NCBI GenBank assembly: GCA_027451165.1
Contig: DAIDJX010000142.1
Span: forward strand, 1 to 8,385
DNA: 8,385 nucleotides
Reading direction: 5' to 3'
Source of the DNA: Prolixibacteraceae bacterium
GTDB taxonomy: Bacteria > Bacteroidota > Bacteroidia > Bacteroidales > Prolixibacteraceae
Below are positions 1-6,800 of this stretch, in pieces (within the stretch, counting starts at the first letter, position 1; each line of letters opens with the position of its first letter). The position numbers were made by a program, and so were the translations under genes. The notes below the pieces were generated by a model. The model did not search any database. It was given only the letters and a program-made list of their open reading frames with translations, and was not told the DNA's origin.

Positions 1-36
1 GTTCCCCCCCCCTCAGGGCGGCCCATGTCGTCCTGA

Positions 37-60
37 CGAATCCGTCCGCCGGCGGATTCG
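37..60. repeat. GC-rich inverted repeat downstream of yggS
   Basis: CGAATCCG (37-44) and CGGATTCG (53-60) are perfect 8-base inverted arms around an 8-base loop. Within them TCCGCCGGCGGA (45-56) is itself a perfect 12-base palindrome, so two alternative hairpins compete. A weaker pair, TCAGG (13-17) and CCTGA (32-36), lies beside it. The hairpin sits 47 bases past the yggS stop in the transcription direction. No T-run follows on either strand, so it is not a classic intrinsic terminator. It may be a short dispersed intergenic palindrome or a transcript-end hairpin. The rest of 1-106 holds a run of nine C (4-12) and nothing else I can support. Confidence 0.6.
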
Positions 61-106
61 GAATCTTAAGAATATTGCAACAGGCAAACGAGATCCTGAA
101 ACAAGA

Positions 107-793
107 TTAGGATGACATTGACTTTTGTAAAATTCTTGCTCCAAAAATGGTGCTGCCGATCCTGACCATGGTGCTGCCTTCTTCCACGGCCACCTGGAAA
201 TCGTCGGACATGCCCATGGAAATTTCCCGGAAAGTTGGTTGATCCTGGAAAAAAGCCGTTTTCAACCTATTGAAGATTATCCTCAGTGACCGGAATTCAT
301 TTCTGACCTGATCCATATCGTCTGTAAAAGTAGCCATCCCCATCACCCCGGTGATGGTGATATTTTGCAAAGCAGAAAATATTTCGCTTCCCAGCAATTC
401 CATGGCTTCATCCAGGTCAAGACCAAATTTGGTTTCTTCCGAAGCAATATAAAATTGAAGCAAACAGGAAATGTTTCGCCCGCACTTCCGGGCTTCCTTG
501 TCGATCTCACACAAAAGCCGCAGGGAATCGACAGAATGGATACAAGCCACAAAAGGGGCTATTACCTTTACCTTATTGGTTTGCAGATGCCCAATAAAAT
601 GCCATTCAACATCCTCAGGCATAACAGCTTGTTTGGAAACCATTTCCAGGGCTTTGTTCTCGCCAAACATGCGCTGACCAACCTGATAGGCCTCCATCAG
701 TGCCGAGACCGGCTTGGTCTTGGAAACGGCAACCAGTCTTACCTTTTCCGGTAGTTGCTTTTTCAGGACAAGAATATTTTCAGCTATGGTCAT
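107..793 (-). CDS. yggS: YggS/YBL036C-family pyridoxal phosphate homeostasis protein
   Basis: Complete 228-residue protein, the usual length for this family (about 220-235 aa), from ATG at 793 to TAA at 107-109. It is a cytosolic single-domain TIM-barrel protein that binds pyridoxal 5'-phosphate. It is not known to be an enzyme and acts in vitamin B6 and amino/keto-acid homeostasis. The PLP lysine is Lys25 in VAVSKTKP. Other family signatures seen in order are FGENK (about 43-47), WHFIGHLQTNK (64-74), the TKFGLD segment (about 121-126), MGMSDDF near 193-199 and the phosphate-binding RIGSTIFG near 211-218. The ATG start places the PLP lysine at the expected distance from the N terminus. The gene begins 43 bases after the pbpC stop on the same strand, so it could be co-transcribed or use its own weak promoter (candidate -7 word at 813-820). 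Nothing looks degraded. Identity is firm; the link to its neighbours looks incidental. Confidence 0.96.
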   Translation of the reverse strand: MTIAENILVLKKQLPEKVRLVAVSKTKPVSALMEAYQVGQRMFGENKALEMVSKQAVMPEDVEWHFIGHLQTNKVKVIAPFVACIHSVDSLRLLCEIDKEARKCGRNISCLLQFYIASEETKFGLDLDEAMELLGSEIFSALQNITITGVMGMATFTDDMDQVRNEFRSLRIIFNRLKTAFFQDQPTFREISMGMSDDFQVAVEEGSTMVRIGSTIFGARILQKSMSS

Positions 794-812
794 CCTTCGG
801 AAAGTTTGAGGT

Positions 813-820
813 CAAAGGTA
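813..820 (-). promoter_or_regulatory. Candidate Bacteroidota -7 promoter element before yggS
   Basis: On the minus strand this reads TACCTTTG, an exact match to the Bacteroidota -7 consensus TAnnTTTG. It lies in the 43-base gap between pbpC and yggS, with 19 bases between it and the ATG, which would give a 5' leader of roughly a dozen bases. A good -33 TTTG is not seen at the usual 19-21 base spacing; only a TTGTTG lies somewhat further upstream, inside the end of pbpC. The word is short and can occur by chance, so this is a suggestion only. Confidence 0.3.
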
Positions 821-836
821 ACAAAATCACCTGAAA

Positions 837-3191
837 TTACCGGTCAACAATGTCGAACCGTTTGACCAGCTGGTTGCCCTCTCCGTCTGTCACAGTCAGG
901 CGGTGCGGACCTGGCCGGGCTTCGATGGCCATCCGGTGAAAGGCGGAGGTCTCGCCCAGGTAGCGGTCATCCATATACCAGTAAACCACTGCCCCTGCAT
1001 TCCGGTGGGTAAGTTCAAAAACTACCTTACCATTTGTTCCGTCCAGTGGCCTCGGGATAAAAATTCTGTGGAGTTCCCGTGGATAAATAAACTCCATGGG
1101 TTCGCCCGATTCACCGCATCCAGGCCTGAGCGGAGGCAGCGGAAAATACCCCGGGTGTTTTCTCCTGAAGAAATATTCCATCACCGGAGGTAACACAAAC
1201 CAGTTCTTCTGCTGCATATTATAAACCGGATAGCAGTCTCCCGACACCCGTTGCTGCAACTCCTTATCCAGGTGAATGGTACGGCAATACGGACAGGCAC
1301 CGGACTTAATTCCGGACTGGATTTTAACGGTATCCACAGCTACACAGCAGGAGGAGGCCAGGAATCCACTCTCCCTGCACAAGACAGTCGGGGTAAGCTC
1401 ATCGGATGGTTCGCTGAACCAGTTTCCCCCGGGCAGCGACGCAAAAACATCGAACAGCAGGGGAGCAGCCATAGTGGCTCCGGTCAGGCCGGGTCTCCCC
1501 TCCCCGTCTGCATTTCCGGCCCAGACAGCAACGAAATAATCCCGGCTGATCCCTACCGCCCAGGCATCCCTGAAGCCAAAGCTGGTTCCGGTTTTCCAGG
1601 CAATTTTCCTGCTCCCGGCAAAAGCCTCCCAGCCGGTTTCCTCTTCAGGGCGGTTTACCTCCAGGAGACTTTGCAGCGTAAGATAGACCGATGACGCCTT
1701 CAGCAGGGGCTGGGTGGTTTCGCGCCTGTCTTCCGCCTGCTTCCCTGCTTTCCACACCAGCGGCCGGAAGGGCTTCAGGGAATACAGCCCATCCTCCTCT
1801 TCATATTGGCGGAGGATAGCTGCCATCGAGCGGTACATGCCTCCCAAATCCCAGAGGGTAGTTTCCGCTCCACCAAGAATGAGTGACAGACCGTAATGTT
1901 CAGCCGGAAATACGAGGGTAGTCATCCCGGCATTTTTCAGAAAATGATAAAAGGGTTCCACCCCGTACAATTGAAGCATTTTTACTGCCGGCACATTCAG
2001 TGAGCGGGCAAGCGCTTCACCAGCAGGGACTGCGCCATCGTACTCATGACTGAAATTCTCAGGGGTAAAATCCGCGAAGCGCGTCGGGATATCTGCCACC
2101 AACTGGCGGGGCGTGATCAATCCCTTATCAAGGAGGGCTGCAAACAGAAAAGGTTTCAGAATACTCCCGCTGCTTCTGGGGGAGCGGATGATATCCACGC
2201 GGGCGCCATGCAGCGAATCGGCCGACTGCGGTATGTTTCCTGCGTAAGCCAGCACTTCTCCCCGGCGGATATCCCCCACCAGAACGGCAGCATTATGCAC
2301 CCGGATGGCGCTCAGTTGGGGAACCCAGCGTAAGACAGCCTGGTTTACTTCCCGCTGCAAAGAAAGGTTGATGGTGCTCACTGTGCGCTTTCCCCTTTCA
2401 TTCTTTACAGCATGTTCCAGCAGGTGATAGCTTTCGGCAGGAAGGGGATATACCCTCCCGGGAAGGGCTTCTGTCAGGGAAAGCGCATAAGTCAGGGAAT
2501 CCATTACACCTTTCCTGAAAAGTTTTTCCAGCAAACGGTTTCTCTTTTTCAACAGCAGGGAATCGTTACGACCGGGGTAGATCAGGGTCGGCGCGTTGGG
2601 CAGTACAGCCAGGGTAGCCGACTCAGCCCAGGAAAGTTGCCCCGGCGAACGGTTGTAGTAACGCCAGGAAGCTGCTTCCAATCCTACCACATTCCCACCA
2701 AAGGGAGCCTGGGTTACATAATACCGGAGTATTTCCCGTTTCGAATACCTGATTTCCAGGTTAGCTGACCAAATCATCTCCACCAGTTTTTGCTGAAGGC
2801 TTCTTTTTTTCCCGGGACGTGCCAGCCTTGCTACCTGCATGGTCAGGGTACTCCCGCCACTGACAACTTTTCCGGCTTTAAGGTTTTGTACCAGGGCTCT
2901 TGCCAGGCTGAAGGGATTGATGCCAGGATGTTGATAAAACCAGGCATCCTCAAATAAAACGATAGACTTCGAAAAGCGGTATGGTATGGAATCCGGGGGA
3001 GGGAAACGCCATTGTCCGTCTGACGAAATCCGGGCACCCAGCAACTCGCCGTCCCGGCTCTCCAGTACCGTAGAATAGTCTGCCGGAAATAAGGGGCGGG
3101 GAACACAGAACCAGAACCAGATCATCAGGCTGGTGGCAGTGCTGATCAGAAGTAGTTTTTTATATTTTGAAAACCAAATTTTCAATTCCAC
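837..3191 (-). CDS. pbpC: Penicillin-binding protein 1C, bifunctional peptidoglycan glycosyltransferase/transpeptidase
   Basis: Complete 784-residue protein (E. coli PBP1C is about 770). It is inner-membrane anchored with its catalytic domains in the periplasm. In order: a short basic N terminus and one membrane segment (about 12-30); a GT51 glycosyltransferase domain (about 60-235) with catalytic Glu81 in EDAWFYQHPG, then GGSTLTMQ (112-119) and YSKREIL; a transpeptidase domain (about 300-585) with the SxxK serine Ser343/Lys346 in SGSILKP, SLN at 397-399 and KTG at 533-535 inside KTGTSFGFRDAW, which is typical of PBP1C; a Cys-rich linker (605-653, with CPYC at 633-636); and a BiPBP_C domain (about 700-783). 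All catalytic residues are present. The start is GTG at 3189-3191: an in-frame TAA lies two codons upstream (3195-3197), so no longer form is possible, though the TTG at codon 3 cannot be excluded. No Shine-Dalgarno site is evident. It follows the A2M gene by 98 bases, the known bacterial A2M-pbpC pairing. Confidence 0.96.
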   Translation of the reverse strand: MELKIWFSKYKKLLLISTATSLMIWFWFCVPRPLFPADYSTVLESRDGELLGARISSDGQWRFPPPDSIPYRFSKSIVLFEDAWFYQHPGINPFSLARALVQNLKAGKVVSGGSTLTMQVARLARPGKKRSLQQKLVEMIWSANLEIRYSKREILRYYVTQAPFGGNVVGLEAASWRYYNRSPGQLSWAESATLAVLPNAPTLIYPGRNDSLLLKKRNRLLEKLFRKGVMDSLTYALSLTEALPGRVYPLPAESYHLLEHAVKNERGKRTVSTINLSLQREVNQAVLRWVPQLSAIRVHNAAVLVGDIRRGEVLAYAGNIPQSADSLHGARVDIIRSPRSSGSILKPFLFAALLDKGLITPRQLVADIPTRFADFTPENFSHEYDGAVPAGEALARSLNVPAVKMLQLYGVEPFYHFLKNAGMTTLVFPAEHYGLSLILGGAETTLWDLGGMYRSMAAILRQYEEEDGLYSLKPFRPLVWKAGKQAEDRRETTQPLLKASSVYLTLQSLLEVNRPEEETGWEAFAGSRKIAWKTGTSFGFRDAWAVGISRDYFVAVWAGNADGEGRPGLTGATMAAPLLFDVFASLPGGNWFSEPSDELTPTVLCRESGFLASSCCVAVDTVKIQSGIKSGACPYCRTIHLDKELQQRVSGDCYPVYNMQQKNWFVLPPVMEYFFRRKHPGYFPLPPLRPGCGESGEPMEFIYPRELHRIFIPRPLDGTNGKVVFELTHRNAGAVVYWYMDDRYLGETSAFHRMAIEARPGPHRLTVTDGEGNQLVKRFDIVDR

Positions 3192-3289
3192 ACATTACAA
3201 AATATTCTACCCTTCAATATGGCCAGCCTTCCTCCCTCACGATCGCAATGTCACACCTTGGTTGCACAATGTTTCATGCCTTTATTCCA

Positions 3290-3889
3290 TCACTTTACTT
3301 CAACCCGTGCACCCGGAATCCGGGCATAAATTTCATTGTCGTACATTCCTTCTGCCACAATAGCCGGAAGGGTATACTTGCCGGCATAAGCGGCATGGAG
3401 GGCAAACCTGAACTTTTTGGTTTCTGCCGGACGAAGGTCAAAATAAGTATAAACCCGGTCGTCGCGAATATCCTGATAGTCAAAGTTTGCCTGAACCGCT
3501 GCAGGGACATCCTGTACCCTGGAGTTGAGGATTTCCCATCCTGAAGGGAAGATGGTGGTTAAGGCCAGGTTCCTGTATTTCCCTTTTATTCCCGGGTGAG
3601 AAACGGTCACCTGGATGAACAGATCACTGCCCTGAGGCAGGGAAGCCGGGTTCAAGGGCTGTCCGTTCCGGTCGGTAAAGAGGGTTTCCACCCTGAGGTT
3701 TCGCTGTACTTCGGGCGTTTTGTCCTCCAATGGTATACCCCTGCTGACCAGCCTGGCATACAAGGTACCCTGTCCTTCATTCGTTACCGCCGCTTTCACG
3801 GAACTGTTTCCGTTCAAAGAAACAGGTAGCCGCAATACCGCATTTCCGGAGGTCACATTTTCCTTTTTCCCATTCAGTGTTACCGTAGC
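3290..3889 (-). pseudogene. C-terminal (MG10-like) domain of the alpha-2-macroglobulin, cut off by the upstream in-frame TAG
   Basis: These 199 codons plus the TGA at 3290-3292 continue the A2M reading frame directly after the TAG at 3890-3892, with no frame change. The first 11 codons (ATVTLNGKKEN) are as family-like as the rest, so the coding sequence runs straight through the stop. The segment is the final beta-sandwich domain of bacterial A2Ms. Seen in order are an LRLPVSLNG strand region, the TTIFPSGWEILNSR element, the DIRDDRVYTYFDL motif and the terminal YARIPGARVEV, which resembles the usual ending of bacterial A2Ms. On its own it has no signal peptide and would not reach the periplasm. 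The earliest good restart codon is GTG at 3854-3856, giving 188 residues. I read it as a detached part of the upstream gene, not an independent gene. It would be normal coding sequence if the TAG is an error or is read through. Confidence 0.85.
3854..3865 (-). promoter_or_regulatory. Shine-Dalgarno-like AAGGA and GTG, possible restart after the amber codon
   Basis: On the minus strand AAGGA (3861-3865) stands 4 bases before an in-frame GTG (3854-3856), 33 bases past the TAG. This could allow translation to restart on the C-terminal A2M domain. The spacing is slightly short, Bacteroidota depend little on Shine-Dalgarno pairing, and the AAGGA comes from a Gly-Lys-Lys-Glu stretch that is simply coding. 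Chance is the simpler explanation. Confidence 0.15.
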
Positions 3890-3892
3890 CTA
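3890..3892 (-). other. In-frame TAG (amber) codon inside the alpha-2-macroglobulin gene
   Basis: The plus strand reads CTA here, hence TAG on the coding strand, between codons for ...TTGQGI and ATVTLNG.... The frame is open before it to the window edge (1497 codons) and after it for 199 codons. The other ends in the window are TAA (yggS), TAA (pbpC) and TGA (the A2M end), so this is the only TAG in a gene frame. One base change would restore sense, for example CAG (Gln), AAG (Lys), GAG (Glu), TGG (Trp), TTG (Leu), TCG (Ser) or a Tyr codon. Confidence 0.93.
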
Positions 3893-6800
3893 GATGCCCT
3901 GTCCCGTTGTCTCGTTCCCAAAATAGCGGGCTATGGCATAAAATGACCAGGCGGCAGTTTGCGTGCTCAGCCAGGGAGAAGACCCGATTTCAGAGGCCAT
4001 TTCAGCCACAACTTTAAATGCCGCTTTACGGTCGTTCTTGAGTACCAGTGTTTCGAGGATCATGGCCTTGTCCCGGAGCGGGGAGCCGTATGTAATACCC
4101 TCCGGTTCATAGGCAGTGAGTCCCTCCGGCATCAGGGTGATGAGTTGGTTTGCCGCCGCACTCTGGCCCAGCAGGAAGTAGGCTGCTGCCAGCCTCCAGC
4201 GGGCATCCGGAGATCCTGTGATTTCTTCCCTGAAGCGGTTCATGACGCCTGTTTCAGGGGCTCCGGCCAAAGCCAGGGTATAAAGCCGGTAAGCCTGGAC
4301 CAGGTTTTCCTGATGCCTGATAAACGGTTCTGCGTTCACGGCAGGTTTCCAGACCCGGGCACGGCTCACCTGAAAGGCAGTCCAGCGTTTTTTCATATCT
4401 TCAGGAATGGCATATCCTTTTTGTGCAGCCAGCAGGAGAAAATGACCGGCATAACTGCTGCACCAGTCATCAGCGTTGTTTTGTCCGGGCCAGATTGAAA
4501 AACCGCCGGTAGAAGTCTGCATACCCCGCAACTGCTGGATGGCTGCTTTAATATTGGTTTCTGTCTGTACCTTGGTTTCATCTGACAAAGCCGTGAGGTT
4601 GCCCAGGTAAAGCTGACCCAAAGCGACAGAGACCGTTTGTTCGGCGCATCCGTGGGGGTATGCAATGAGTTCCTGCAAACGCCCCGACAGATTCAATCCC
4701 GGCACAGTACTCAATTCCAGAACAGCCGAGTTGGTCCCGGACATTCCGGGCAGGTCCATCTCTGTTGACCAGGATTCCCTGCTGTTCAGCAATTTGTCCT
4801 TTTCGTCTACCACTGGCGGATTGGGATTCCTGATTTCCAGTTCTGTTTCCTGGACAGAAGATTCACTGCCGCTTTGCGCGTTTATCCTGATGCGTCCAAT
4901 ACCTGTCCGGGGAGAGGTTCTGACTTTGAACCGCACAATTTTGCTTCCGGGCTGATCAAAGGAAAGGGTCTGTGTGGTATTTCCTTCAGGAATGACCAGC
5001 TCATTTCCGGAAATGCTGACTGTCACATTCCGGGTATTTTCTTTCATCGCAAACACTTCCACCGGAAGGGAAAATTCCTCCCCCGGCCCGGCCATTCGCG
5101 GCGCTGTAGTCAGCAGCATCACACTCTTTCTCACCTTTGCTGTTTTTTCGGCATTGCCCCAGGCTCCTGATGATCCGGCTACAACCATGGCTTTCACCGA
5201 TCCGACATAGGCAGGCATTTTGAACTGGTGGGTACGGGAAGCCCCCTTCCCAAGGGTGAATGGACCGGCGTAGAGCACCACCGGCTGGAACCGGTTGGCC
5301 TGTTTACGGCCTGCCATCAGCCGTTCCTCGTCTCCACCCACTGCAAATGCTTTTTCGAGCCGGGCGCCATATGCACCTGCCACATAGTCGAACATATCCC
5401 AGGTGAGCACTCCCAGCGCCTCCCGTGCATAAAACCCGGCATGTGGGTCAGGCGTTTTAAATCCGGTCAGATCCAGCAAGCCTTCATCCACCACCGCAAT
5501 GGTATAGGTCATCGGGTTCCCATGCTGTTCCTTTATGTTTACAGTAAATTCCTTCTCCGGCTCCAGTTCTTCGTTCATCCTGATTTCGGGATGCAGCAGG
5601 GTGGCCGGATCTTCCACCGTCACATGGTGGACTCCGTAAAGGCGGATGGGCGCATCATTCTGCGCTGACCCATACGGTTGGATAAGGGTGACATAAATAT
5701 ACAAGGTGGGCGCCATGCCCTCTTTGATATCGACCTCAAAGGCAGTTTCATTGGAACTGCAGTTCACCCAGAAAATATCTTTCACACTGCTGCCATCTTC
5801 CAGGCTGACCAGAGCCCTGCTGCCAGGTGCAGAAGGTATTTTCACCTTCATCTTTTCACCGGTAGCATATTTTTCTTTTTCGGTTGTGATGGCCAGAATG
5901 GTTGCACCGTCGGGCAGGGCATCCGCTCTCCAGCCACCCCACTCCGACATGTAAAAAGTTACCCCGCAGGCCTGACCGCTTTCCAAATCCCTGGCATACA
6001 ACAGATACCTGCCGTTATCGTTCCAATTGTGGTAATCCACCGTCAGGTTGAGTTTTTCCGACATGGCTGAACTCTGCAAAGACCAACGCTTCAACGGCTG
6101 ATAATTGTTTCCGGAAACATACCTGGCCAGGTAATCATCTCCCGATTCCCACCACCATCGCCAGTCAATTTTGAAGAGGGAAACTTCCACCTTACCCAGG
6201 GGGGCAGGTGTTCCTTCCGGAGTTAGTGCAATAACTTCGGGCAGATAATTTTTCCCGGTGGAATACCAGCCATCCTCCTCATCAGGCATCCGGATGCCCA
6301 GGTATTTTTTATAGGGTGAAAATGCAGCTTGCTGGACATTTATGCTGAAATCGCCCCCTTCCTCAAACACCCTTGTGGTGAAAAAGGCCTTCATCTTGCC
6401 CGGGTAGGAAGCTGAAGCCGGAAAACCAAGGGGAACTGCCGATATACCGCTGGCATCCAGTCGACCATCAAACAACACCTGTTTAGTGGGGGACCAGGTG
6501 ACTCCGGGATGGTCGAAATGGTATTTTTCATAGCCCTTAAAGGTTGTTTTCTCAGGGAAGATTTCGGCTTCCACCACTGCTTTCAGGGAGGAGGCTACCG
6601 CACCATGAAGCCACTCTGCCCGCAGCGGAGCTTGCCGGGAAGTTCCTGCCTGAATAAGTGCCGGCAGTTGCAAATCTATTTTCAGCCGGTTGGGTTTTAC
6701 TGTTTCAATTTTCAGTCTTTTCTCAAATGTGGCGCCGCCCACCTGAATTCTGGCATACCAGTTTCCGGTGGGATCATCGGGGCTCGTTTCCACCGGGAAA

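Noticed and set aside
4..12. Run of nine C as a phase-variation tract
   Set aside because: No supported gene or promoter overlaps it, and being near a contig-like edge it could be a homopolymer artefact.
1251..1694. 147-codon open frame on the plus strand opposite pbpC
   Set aside because: It is antisense to the PBP1C transpeptidase region and has low-complexity, Gly/Pro/Ser-rich composition typical of a shadow frame.
3192..3289. Spacer between A2M and pbpC, searched for a promoter, a leader peptide or a longer pbpC start
   Set aside because: No TAnnTTTG word is seen. An eight-codon ATG frame (3277-3251, ending TGA) has no support. A GGAGG-like stretch about 45 bases before pbpC leads to no in-frame start, and a TAA at 3195-3197 blocks extension of pbpC.
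3167..3544. 125-codon plus-strand frame spanning the A2M-pbpC spacer
   Set aside because: It covers the C-terminal A2M coding sequence, the spacer and the pbpC start, with no recognisable domain, and is best explained as chance.
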